From NCBI GenBank assembly GCA_037783545.1, contig JBBELK010000056.1, forward strand, positions 310,001 to 374,000: a DNA stretch of 64,000 bases. The letters are read 5' to 3'. The position numbers were made by a program, and so were the translations under genes. This stretch comes from Henricia sp. BOLD:AAB3569. Lineage: Eukaryota; Echinodermata; Asteroidea; Spinulosida; Echinasteridae. Below are positions 54,136 to 64,000 of the stretch, in pieces. The stretch's first letter is position 1, and every line of letters starts with the position of its first letter. The notes under the pieces are model-generated. The model saw only the letters and a list, made by a program, of their open reading frames with translations. It searched no databases and had not been told where the DNA came from.

Positions 54136-55500
54136 GCGTTTCAAAGCATTTCAATCGCCGTTCGAAACCCCGTTTCAAACCATTTCAATCACCTTTTCAA
54201 ACCATTTCAACCGCCGTTCGAAACCCCGTTTCGGTATTTTTTCGTATACATTGAACAAAGATTTGCAGGAAATTACCTCCTGGAAATCAACAGATCATCC
54301 AATTAATTAATGTGACATCACCACTTTCCTCATGCATATGTAAGATTTCATTCGAAATCCATTTCGAACCATTTCAGCCGCCATTCGAAATCCTGTTTCG
54401 AACCATTTTAACCGACATTCGAAACCCCGTTTCAAACCATTTTAATCGCCGTTCGAAACCCTGTTTCAAACCATTTCAACCGCCGTTCGTTTGAGATGGG
54501 TGTTTGTTTGAGATGGGTGTTTATTTGAGATCGAAACCCCTGTTTCAAACCATTTCAATCACCTTTTCAAACCATTTCAACCGCCGTTCGAAACCCCGTT
54601 TCGGTATTTTTTCTGTATACATTAAACAAAGATTTGAAGGAAATTACCTCCTGGAATCAACAGATCATCCAATTAATTAATGTGACATCACCACTTTCCT
54701 CATGCATATGTACATTTTCATTCGAAACCCCTTTTCGAACCATTTCAACCACCATTCGAAAACCCCGTTTCGAACCATTTCAATTAAACCGCCGTTCGAA
54801 ACCCCGCTTCGACCCATTCGGTTCCAACCGCCATTCAAAATCCCATTTCGAACCATTTCAGCCGCCATTCGAAACCCTGTTTCGAACCATTGATACCGCC
54901 GTTCGAAACCCCATTTCGAACCAATTTCAACTGCCATTCGAAACCCCATTTCGAACCATTTCAATCGCCGTTCGAAACCCCGTTTCGAACCATTTCAACC
55001 GCCGTTCGAAACCCGGTTTCAAACCATTTCAATCACCTTTTCAAACCATTTAAACCACCATTCGAAAACCCAGTTTCGAACCATTTCAACCGATGTTCGA
55101 AAGCCCGTTTCGAACCATTTCAACCACCGTTCAAAACCCCGTTTCGAACTATTTCAACCGCCGTTCGTTTGAGATGGGTGTTTGTTTGAGATCAAAACCC
55201 CGTTTCAAACTATTTCAACCGCCGTTCGTTTGAGATGGGTGTTTGTTTGAGATGGGTGTTTATTTGAGATCGAAACCCCGTTTCAAAGCATTTCAACCAC
55301 CGTTCGAAACACCGTTTCAAACCATTTCAATCACCTTTTCAAACCATTTAAACCACCATTCGAAAACCCAGTTTCGAACCATTTCAACCGCCGTTCGACA
55401 CACCGTTTCGGTATTTTTTCGGTATACATTGAACAAATATTTGAAGGAAATTACCTCCTGGAATCAACAGATCATCCAATTACAAGATATACTTCCCACT
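54136..55500. repeat. 34-bp arrays 9-12 with CACCACTTTCCTCATGCATA spacers
   Basis: Short 34-bp blocks alternate with the spacer at about 54236-54347, 54603-54720 and 55410-55500, and with single GTTTGAGATGGGTGTTTGTT insertions. Arrangement mirrors 47.4-49.1 kb. Confidence 0.85.
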
Positions 55501-56190
55501 TTCACTTCTGTCGGAAATGTTGCATTTCTGAGATAAATAAATGATAAAATTACATTGTACTGCATAAAGTAATGCACATAATTAATTACGGCGCGAGCGG
55601 TCCGTGCGTAAGCGCGACAACAGAGGGCGCTGTGCGCAGGCGTGAATGATTATCTTGTGCAGTAACTGAATACAAATTTTGAAGAAGAAAAATGTGATTT
55701 TTCTGCATAAAAGCAACATTTGCGACAAAAGTGCAAGTGGGAAGTATCTTAAATGCTCAATAACCTTATGCACAGTTTTTGCTGCATATGAAGGATTACT
55801 TGTGTAGAAAGACAATACTACTGTTCATTTTGATACCCCATGAATAAAAAGTGGCATTTTTCAACTTCGAAAATTTCTTCACATAAACTCATAGAAAGAG
55901 GGCGCTGTTTGGGGCATGTCACTTTAGGAACACACAGCAGAAAAGCAAAGAAAAAACATAAGACTTCAAACTGGAATTGTGGAAAAATGCTGCAGTTTCC
56001 AGCCTTAGTTTTTTATGGTTTACAACAGGCAACATGTAAAACAAACCTAAACCGTCATGGGGTTACAAAAGTTTTAGCAAGTTTCAGCAAGTTGGAGAAA
56101 ATTGTGGAAACTTTTGTGCACAGTTGAATGAGATTTTCCTGTGTTTTCCTATTATGTGACATCACCACTTTCCTCATGCATATGTAAATT
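55501..56190. repeat. Spacer with ATTTGCGACAAAAGTGCAAG, copy 2
   Basis: Preceded by GATATACTTCCCACTTTCAC and TTACGGCGCGAGCG. It contains two AGAGGGCGCT motifs (about 55622 and 55898). Confidence 0.8.
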
Positions 56191-56605
56191 TTCATTCGAA
56201 ACCCCTTTTCGAACCATTTCAACCGCCATTCGAAAACCCCGTTTCGAACCATTTCAATTAAACCGCCGTTCGAAACCCCGCTTCGACTCATTCGGTTCCA
56301 ACCGCCATTCAAAATCCCATTTCGAACCATTTCAGCCGCCATTCGAAACCCTGTTTCGAACCATTTATACCGCCGTTCCAAACCCCATTTCGAACCAATT
56401 TCAACCGCCATTCGAAATCCTGTTTCGAACCATTTCAACCACCGTTCGAAACCCCGTTTCAAACCATTTCAACCGCCATTCGAAAACCCCGTTTCGAACC
56501 ATTTCAACCACCGTTTCAAACCATTTCAATCGCCGTTCGAAACCCCGTTTCGAACCATATCAATTGCCGTTCGAAACCCCGTTTCGAAGCATTTCAACTG
56601 CCATT
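56191..56605. repeat. 34-bp array 13
   Basis: About 12 units ending at CATTCGTTTCAGATGGGTGT. Confidence 0.88.
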
Positions 56606-56992
56606 CGTTTCAGATGGGTGTTTGTTTCAGATGGGTGTTTGTTTCAGATGAAACAAACGCCCATCTCAAACAAGTTGGGCAAGCTGGCCAACAGATGGAT
56701 GTTGTAGATGGATGTATAAAACGAATGCTCTTGATCCGGGTGATGGTGCAAGTTACCACCACTCTGTACACAAAACAAGAGTAAGCTAAGCTTGATTCAT
56801 GACTGTGGTCAACTACTGGTCGATGACTCATGGCAACACACATCAGAATTAATTTGCAAGCCCGAATGCCTTTGATTAGTTTGAATGGCGGTTGGAACCG
56901 AATGGGCGTAAATAAAGCCGGGGTACCGGGTTGCTTTGTGCCAAAAAAGTTGGCCAAGTTGGCAAGCTGAGCTTGGTCAAGTTGGCCAAGTT
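56606..56992. repeat. Spacer with GATCCGGGTGATGGTGCAAG, copy 1
   Basis: It starts with the GATGGGTGTTTGTTTCA hairpin junction. It contains CTAAGCTTGATTCATGACTG and TAAATAAAGCCGGGGTACCG. Shared with 61490-61920, which has an extra ATTACTTTCAAAGAATTTGG segment. Confidence 0.8.
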
Positions 56993-57297
56993 CGAACCAT
57001 TTAAACCGCCGTTTGAAACCCTGTTTCGAACAATTTCAACCGCCGTTCGAAACCCCGTTTCAAACCATTTCAATCACCTTTTCAAACCATTTAAACCGCC
57101 ATTTGAAAACCCAGTTTCGAACCATTTCAACCACCGTTCGAAACCCCATTTCAGACCATTTCAATCGCCGTGTCCAACCATTTAAGCCGCCATTCTAAAA
57201 CCCAGTTTCAAACCATTTCAATCGCCGTTTCAAACATATCAATTGCCGTTCGAAACCCCGTTTCAAAGCATTTCAACCACCGTTCGAAACCCCGTTT

Positions 57298-60200
57298 CAA
57301 ACCATTTCAATCGCCGTTCAAAACCCAGTTTCAAACCATTTCAATCACCTTTTCAAACCATTTAAACCACCATTCGAAAACCCAGTTTCGAACCATTTCA
57401 ACCGCCGTTCGAAACCCCATTTCGGTATTTATTCGGTATACATTGAACAAAGATTTGAAGGAAATTACCTCCTAGAATCAACAGATCATCCAATTACAAG
57501 ATATACTTCCCACTTTCACTTCTATCGGAAATGTTGCATTTCTGAGAAAAATAAATGATAAAATTACATTGTACTGCATAAAGTAATGCACAAAATTAAT
57601 TACGGCGCGACAACAGAGGGCGCTGCGCGCAGGCGTGAATGATTATCTTGTGCACTAACTGAATAACAATTTTGAAGAAGAAAATGTGATTTTTCTACAT
57701 AAAAGCAACATTTGCGACAAAAGTGCAAGTGGGAAGTATACATGTATCTTAAATGCTCAAAAACTTTATGCAGTTTTTGCTGCATATGAAGGATTACTTG
57801 TGTAGAAAGACAATACTACTGTTCATTTTGATACCCCATGAATAAAAAGTGGCATTTTTCAACTTTGAAAATTTCTTCACATAAACTCATAGAAAGAGGG
57901 CGCTGATTGGGGCAAGTCACTTTAGGAACACACAGCAGAAAAGCAAAGAAAAAACATAAGACTTCAAACTGGAATTGTGGAAAAATGATGCAGTTTCCAG
58001 CCTTAGTTTTTTATGGTTTACAACAGGCAACATGTAAAAAACAAACCTAAACCGTCATGGGGTTACAAAAGTTTGAGCAAGTTGGAGAAAATTGTGGAAA
58101 CTTTTGTGCACAGTTGAATGAGATTTTCCTGTGTTTTCCTAATGTGACATCACCACTTTCCTCATGCATATGTAAATTTTCATTCGAAACCCCTTTTCGA
58201 ACCATTTCAACCGCTATTCGAAAACCCTGTTGCGAACCATTTCAATTAAACCGCCGTTCGAAACCCCGCTTCGACTCATTCGGTTCCAACCGCCATTCAA
58301 AATCCCATTTCGAACCATTTCAGCCGCCATTCGAAACCCTGTTTCGAACCAATTTCAACCGCCATTCGAAATCGCATTTCGAACCATTTAAATCGCTGTT
58401 CGAAACCCCGTTTCAAACCATTTCAACTGCCATTCGAAACCCCGTTTCGAACCATATCAATTGCCGTTTGAAACCCCATTTCGAAGCGTTTCAACCACCG
58501 TTCGAAACCCCGTTTTAAACCATTTCAATCACCTTTTCAAACCATTTAAACCGCCATTCGAAAACCCAGTTTCGAACCATTTAAACCGCCGTTCGAAACC
58601 CCATTTCAGACCATTTCAACCGATGTTCGAAATCCCATTTCGAACCATTTCAATCGCCGTTCGAAACCCCGTTTCCAACCATTTCAACCGCCGTTCGAAA
58701 CCCCGTTTCGAAGCATTTCAACCACCGTTCGAAACCCCGTTTCGAAGCATTTCAACCACCGTTCGAAACCCCGTTTCAAACCATTTCAATCACCTTTTCA
58801 AACCATTTAACCCGCCATCCGAAAACCCAGTTTTGAACCATTTAAACCGCCGTTTGAAACCCTGTTTCGAACCATTTAAACCGCCGTTCGAAACCCCATT
58901 TCAGACCATTTCAACCGATGTTCGAAATCCCATTTCGAACCATTTCAATCGCCGTTCAAAACCCAGTTTCAAACCATTTCAATCACCTTTTCAAACCATT
59001 TAAACCACCATTCGAAAACCCAGTTTCGAACCATTTCAACCGCCGTTCGAAACCCCATTTCGGTATTTATTCGGTATACATTGAACAAAGATTTGAAGGA
59101 AATTACCTCCTAGAATCAACAGATCATCCAATTACAAGATATACTTCCCACTTTCACTTCTATCGGAAATGTTGCATTTCTGAGAAAAATAAATGATAAA
59201 ATTACATTGTACTGCATAAAGTAATGCACAAAATTAATTACGGCGCGACAACAGAGGGCGCTGCGCGCAGGCGTGAATGATTATCTTGTGCACTAACTGA
59301 ATACAAATTTTGAAGAAGAAAATGTGATTTTTCTACATAAAAGCAACATTTGCGACAAAAGTGCAAGTGGGAAGTATACATGTATCTTAAATGCTCAATA
59401 ACTTTATGCAGTTTTTGCTGCATATGAAGGATTACTTGTGTAGAAAGACAATACTACTGTTCATTTTGATACCCCATGAATAAAAAGTGGCATTTTTCAA
59501 CTTTGAAAATTTCTTCACATAAACTCATAGAAAGAGGGCGCTGATTGGGGCAAGTCACTTTAGGAACACACAGCAGAAAAGCAAAGAAAAAACATAAGAC
59601 TTCAAACTGGAATTGTGGAAAAATGATGCAGTTTCCAGCCTTAGTTTTTTATGGTTTACAACAGGCAACATGTAAAAAACAAACCTAAACCGTCATGGGG
59701 TTACAAAAGTTTGAGCAAGTTGGAGAAAATTGTGGAAACTTTTGTGCACAGTTGAATGAGATTTTCCTGTGTTTTCCTAATGTGACATCACCACTTTCCT
59801 CATGCATATGTAAATTTTCATTCGAAACCCCTTTTCGAACCATTTCAACCGCTATTCGAAAACCCTGTTGCGAACCATTTCAATTAAACCGCCGTTCGAA
59901 ACCCCGCTTCGACTCATTCGGTTCCAACCGCCATTCAAAATCCCATTTCGAACCATTTCAGCCGCCATTCGAAACCCTGTTTCGAACCAATTTCAACCGC
60001 CATTCGAAATCGCATTTCGAACCATTTAAATCGCTGTTCGAAACCCCGTTTCAAACCATTTCAACTGCCATTCGAAACCCCGTTTCGAACCATATCAATT
60101 GCCGTTTGAAACCCCATTTCGAAGCGTTTCAACCACCGTTCGAAACCCCGTTTTAAACCATTTCAATCACCTTTTCAAACCATTTAAACCGCCATTCGAA

Positions 60201-60573
60201 AACCCAGTTTCGAACCATTTAAACCGCCGTTCGAAACCCCATTTCAGACCATTTCAACCGATGTTCGAAATCCCATTTCGAACCATTTCAATCGCCGTTC
60301 GAAACCCCGTTTCCAACCATTTCAACCGCCGTTCGAAACCCCGTTTCGAAGCATTTCAACCACCGTTCGAAACCCCGTTTCGAAGCATTTCAACCACCGT
60401 TCGAAACCCCGTTTCAAACCATTTCAATCACCTTTTCAAACCATTTAACCCGCCATCCGAAAACCCAGTTTTGAACCATTTAAACCGCCGTTTGAAACCC
60501 TGTTTCGAACCATTTAAACCGCCGTTCGAAACCCCATTTCAGACCATTTCAACCGATGTTCGAAATCCCATTT
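57298..60573. repeat. 1,638-bp tandem duplication
   Basis: Blocks 57298-58935 and 58936-60573 are almost identical over array and spacer alike (constant offset 1,638). Differences seen include AATAACAATT versus AATACAAATT near 57664 and CAAAAACTTT versus CAATAACTTT near 57769. Both breakpoints fall in 34-bp units. Confidence 0.92.
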
Positions 60574-60820
60574 CGAACCATTTCAATCGCCGTTCAAAAC
60601 CCCGTTTCCAACCATTTCAACCACCGTTCGAAACCCCGTTTCGAAGCATTTCAACCACCGTTCGAAACCCCGTTTCAAACCATTTCAATCACCTTTTCAA
60701 ACCATTTAACCCGCCATCCGAAAACCCAGTTTTGAACCATTTAAACCGCCGTTTGAAACCCTGTTTCGAACCATTTAAACCACCGTTCAAAACCCCGTTC
60801 CGAACTATTTCAACCGCCGT
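60574..60820. repeat. 34-bp array 16, right part
   Basis: It continues from the second duplicate and repeats a ~204-bp segment (AACCCGCCATCCGAAAACCC at 58808, 60446 and 60708). Confidence 0.85.
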
Positions 60821-61054
60821 TCGTTTGAGATGGGTGTTTGTTTCAGACGGGTGTTTGTTTCAGACGGGTGTTTGTTTCAGATGAAACAAACGCCCATCTT
60901 GGGCAAGTTGGGCAAGCTGGCCAACAGATGGATGTTTCATTACCGTTCGACTTCAAAAAGATTGTGATAGACTTGTGATGGACTCGACTACAACCCTGGT
61001 GCTATAAAGTTGGTTCCAGCAATTAATTTAAGAAGCATAACACATTTAACTCAC

Positions 61055-61148
61055 GGGTTTGCTTGCCCTTTCTTCGATAATACTCCATGATGTGATGAAC
61101 TGGAAAAGCAAAGGGAGCATCAACACCTTGGAATCGTAGGAGTTTATT
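61055..61148 (-). CDS. Exon-like cassette, copy d (94 bp)
   Basis: Full-length copy with acceptor and donor consensus kept. The cassette sequence looks the same as copy a. Confidence 0.4.
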
Positions 61149-61249
61149 CTGAAAAAAAGAAATTTACTTACATTGAGAATTGCTTACATTGAAAAATTGT
61201 GACCCGTCACCACAAAATGAGCTTAAAGTTGGAATTTTTGAAAGTTTGA

Positions 61250-61490
61250 ACCATTTTAACCGCCGTTCGAAACCCCGTTTCAAACCATTTTAACCGGCGT
61301 TTCAAACCATTTCAACCACCGTTTCAAACCATTTCAATCGCCGTTCAAAACCCCGTTTCAAACCATTTCAACCGCCGTTCGAAACCCCGTTTCGAACCAT
61401 ATCAATTGCCGTTCGAAACCCCGTTTCGAAGCATTTCAACCGCTGTTCGAAACCCCGTTTCCAACCATTTCAACCGCCATTCGTTTCAGA
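61250..61490. repeat. 34-bp array 17
   Basis: About seven units, several shortened. The same start (ACCATTTTAACCGCCG then ACCGGCGTTTCAAACC) recurs at 63776-64000, showing another longer-range duplication. Confidence 0.85.
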
Positions 61491-61920
61491 TGGGTGTTTG
61501 TTTCAGATGGGTGCTTGTTTCAGATGAATCAAACGCCCATCTGAAACAAGTTGGGCAAGCTGGCCAACAGATGGATGTTGTAGATGAATGTGTAAAACGA
61601 ATGCTCTTGATCCGGGTGATGGTGCAAGTTACCACCACTCTGTGATTACTTTCAAAGAATTTGGGGTTGTTTACCATGTACACAAAACAAGAGTAAGCTA
61701 AGCTTGATTCATGACTGTAGTCAACTACTGGTCGATGACTCATGGCAACACACATAAGAATTAATTTGCAAGCCCGAATGCCTTTGATTAGTTAGTTTGT
61801 TCTGCGCAAAATGTAGCGGATGCGCGTAAATAAAGCCGGGGTACCGGGCTGCTTTGTGCCAAAAAAGTTGGCCAAGTTGGCCAAAAGTTGGCAAGCTGAG
61901 CTTGGTCAAGTTGGCCAAGT
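61491..61920. repeat. Spacer with GATCCGGGTGATGGTGCAAG, copy 2
   Basis: Partner of 56606-56992. Confidence 0.8.
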
Positions 61921-62616
61921 TCGAACCATTTAAACCGCCGTTCGAAACCCCGCTTCGAACCATTTCAATTAAACCGCCGTTCGAAACCCCGCTTCGACTC
62001 ATTCGGTTCCAACCGCCATTCAAAATCCCATTTCGAACCATTTATACCGACGTTCGAAACCCCATTTCGAACCAATTTCAACCGCCATTCGAAATCCCAT
62101 TTCGAACCATTTCAATCGCCGTTCGAAACACCGTTTCAAACCATTTCAATCGCCGTTCGAAACACCGTTTCAAACCATTTCAACCGCCGTTCGAAACCCC
62201 GTTTCGAACCATATCAATTGCCGTTCGAAACCCCGTTTCGAACCATATCAATTGCCGTTTGAAACCCCGTTTCGAACCATATCAATTGCCGTTTGAAACC
62301 CCGTTTCGAACCATTTCAATTGCCGTTTGAAACCCCGTTTTAAACCATTTCAATTGCCGTTTGAAACCCCGTTTTAAACCATTTCAATTGCCGTTTGAAA
62401 CCCCGTTTTAAACCATTTCAACTGCCGTTTGAAACCCCGTTTTAAACCATTTCAATCACTTTTTCAAACCATTTAAACCGCCGTTTGAAACCCAGTTTCG
62501 AACCATTTCAACCACCGTTCGAAACCCCATTTCAGACCATTTCAACCGATGTTCGAAAGCCCGTTTCGAACCATTTCAACCACCGTTCAAAACCCCGTTT
62601 CGAACTATTTCAAGAG
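61921..62616. repeat. 34-bp array 18
   Basis: About 20 units, including a run of ATTGCCGTTTGAAACCCCGT variants at 62215-62450. Confidence 0.9.
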
Positions 62617-62935
62617 TTTGAGATGGGTGTGTGTTTGAGATGGGTGTGTGTTTGAGATGGGTGTGTGTTTAAGATGGGTGTGTGTTTGAGATGGGTGTGT
62701 GTTTGAGATGGGTGTGTGTTTGAGATGGGTGTGTGTTTGAGATGGGTGTGTGTTTGAGATGGGTGTGTGTTTGAGATGGGTGTGTGTTTGAGATGGGTGT
62801 GTGTTTGAGATGGGTGTGTGTTTGAGATGGGTGTGTGTTTGAGATGGGTGTGTGTTTGAGATGGGTGTGTGTTTGAGATGGGTGTGTGTTTGAGATGTGT
62901 GTGTGTTTGAGATGGGTGTGTGTTTGAGATGGGTG
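62617..62935. repeat. 17-bp array 5
   Basis: About 18-19 near-perfect 17-bp units with one TTTAAGATGGG and one GAGATGTGTG variant. Confidence 0.95.
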
Positions 62936-63145
62936 TTTGTTTCAGAGGGGTGTTTGTTTCAGATGAAACAAACGCCCATCTGAAACAAGTTGGGCAAGTT
63001 GGGCAAGCTGGCCAACAGATGGATGTTTCATTACCGTTCGACTTCAAAAAGATTGTGATAGACTTGTGATGGACTCGACTACAACCCTGGTGCTATAAAG
63101 TTGGTTCCAGCAATTAATTTAAGAAGCATAACAAATTTAACTCAC

Positions 63146-63224
63146 GGGTTTGCTTGCCCTTTCTTCGATAATACTCCAGAAAAGCAAAGGGAGCATCAAC
63201 ACCTTGGAATCGTAGGAGTTTATT
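63146..63224 (-). CDS. Exon-like cassette, copy e (79 bp, in-frame 15-bp deletion)
   Basis: Both splice-site consensus sequences are kept. A 15-bp deletion removes five codons without changing frame. Confidence 0.4.
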
Positions 63225-63589
63225 CTGAAAAAAAGAAATTTACTTACATTGAGAATTGCTTACATTGAAAAATTGTGACCTGTCACCACAAAACGAGCTT
63301 AAAGTTGGAATTTTGAAAGTTTGAACCATTTCAACCATATCAATTGCCGATTGAAACCCTGTTTCAAAGCATTTCAACCACCGTTCGAAACCCCGTTTCA
63401 AACCATTTCTACCGCCGTTCAAAACCCCGTTTCGAACCATATCAATTGCCGATTGAAACCCCGTTACGAAGCATTTCAACCACCGTTCGAAACCCCGTTT
63501 CCAACCATTTCAATCCACTCGACTACAACCCTGGTGCTATAAAGTTGGTTCCAGCAATTAATTTAAGAAGCATAACAAATTTAACTCAC

Positions 63590-63674
63590 GGGTTTGCTTG
63601 CCCTTTCTTCGATAATACTCCATGATGTGATGAACTGGAAAAGCATCAACACCTTGGAATCGTAGGAGTTTATT
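63590..63674 (-). CDS. Exon-like cassette, copy f (85 bp, in-frame 9-bp deletion)
   Basis: Both splice-site consensus sequences are kept. A 9-bp deletion (AAGGGAGCA region) removes three codons without changing frame. The upstream part of this spacer is shortened. Confidence 0.4.
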
Positions 63675-63775
63675 CTGAAAAAAAGAAATTTACTTACACT
63701 GAGAATTGCTTACATTGAAAAATTGTGACCTGTCACCACAAAACGAGCTTAAAGTTGGAATTTTGAAAGTTTGAA

Positions 63776-64000
63776 CCATTTTAACCGCCGTTCGAAACCC
63801 CGTTTCAAACCATTTTAACCGGCGTTTCAAACCATTTCAACCACCGTTTCAAACCATTTCAATCGCCGTTCAAAACCCCGTTTCAAACCATTTCAACCGC
63901 CGTTCGAAACCCCGTTTCGAACCATATCAATTGCCGTTCGAAACCCCGTTTCGAAGCATTTCAACCGCTGTTCGAAACCCCGTTTCCAACCATTTCAACC
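63776..64000. repeat. 34-bp array 20, cut by window edge
   Basis: Same order of variant units as 61250-61480. It is truncated by the end of the window. Confidence 0.88.

Larger units (their letters stand above)
47385..64000. repeat. Mosaic satellite domain: 34-bp arrays, 17/19-bp arrays and recurring spacers
   Basis: The rest of the window is built from blocks of 34-bp units (core TTCAACCGCCGTTCGAAACC), blocks of 17- or 19-bp units (core GTTTGAGATGGGTG), and four recurring unique spacers. One has CACCACTTTCCTCATGCATA. One has GGTGCTATAAAGTTGG and the exon-like cassette. One has ATTTGCGACAAAAGTGCAAG. One has GATCCGGGTGATGGTGCAAG. Larger duplications of 481 bp and 1,638 bp overlie this. The domain continues beyond the right edge. 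Confidence 0.93.

Noticed and set aside
62610-63047. Minus-strand frames rich in HTPISNTHPSQT repeats over the 17/19-bp arrays
   Set aside because: Same reason: low-complexity translation of the GTTTGAGATGGGTG repeat.

Overview
The window looks like gene-poor, AT-rich chromosomal DNA from a marine invertebrate, most likely a deuterostome (echinoderm, hemichordate or cephalochordate). This is inferred from GT-AG split exons, tRNA-derived SINEs, LINE, Penelope, Ty3/gypsy and SCAN-type-gag elements, TTAA-flanked DNA transposons, and degenerate TTAGGG units. The species cannot be named from sequence alone. No rRNA, intact tRNA gene, CRISPR array or prokaryotic gene was seen. Host coding content is small: a minus-strand Myb/SANT-like (NAIF1-like) gene whose exons lie at 4.45-5.21 kb and 16.6 kb, a decayed three-exon gene of an uncharacterised 'LGGDKGG' family at 18.5-19.5 kb, a broken GC-rich reading frame at 42.5-43.1 kb, and a short exon-like cassette repeated six times at 49-64 kb.

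Layout. 1-4.4 kb: minisatellites, a ~300-bp tandem repeat, a possible solo LTR and a 5'-truncated LINE. 5,241-15,579: a full-length minus-strand Ty3/gypsy retrotransposon with 1,990-bp LTRs, TGTA target duplication, PBS and PPT. It sits in an intron of the Myb/SANT-like gene, 28 bp from a splice acceptor. Its LTRs are almost identical, yet gag and pol carry many lesions. A GGGAAAC slippery heptamer is in the right phase for -1 gag-pol frameshifting. 20.6-39.4 kb: a ~1-kb TTAA transposon split in two by a 17.7-kb insertion. That insertion has ~1.5-kb inverted arms built from a TIR, a 53-bp tandem repeat and a ~200-bp tandem repeat, which is a foldback-type architecture. Its interior is a nest of SINE, MITE, hairpin, Penelope, mariner-like and TTAA elements plus a 40-copy 21-bp ACGTACGT array.

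39.4-47.4 kb: a second copy of a tRNA-like dispersed repeat, the GC-rich broken frame cut by a SINE, the 5' part of a SCAN-type-gag LTR element interrupted by another TTAA transposon, and a 23-bp minisatellite. 47.4-64.0 kb, running off the window: a mosaic satellite of 34-bp units (each able to form a 9-bp hairpin) and 17/19-bp units, with recurring unique spacers and recent larger duplications (481 bp and 1,638 bp). One spacer type carries the exon-like cassette with splice-site consensus at both ends.

The best candidates for something undescribed are the giant foldback composite and the exon-like cassette amplified inside the satellite.
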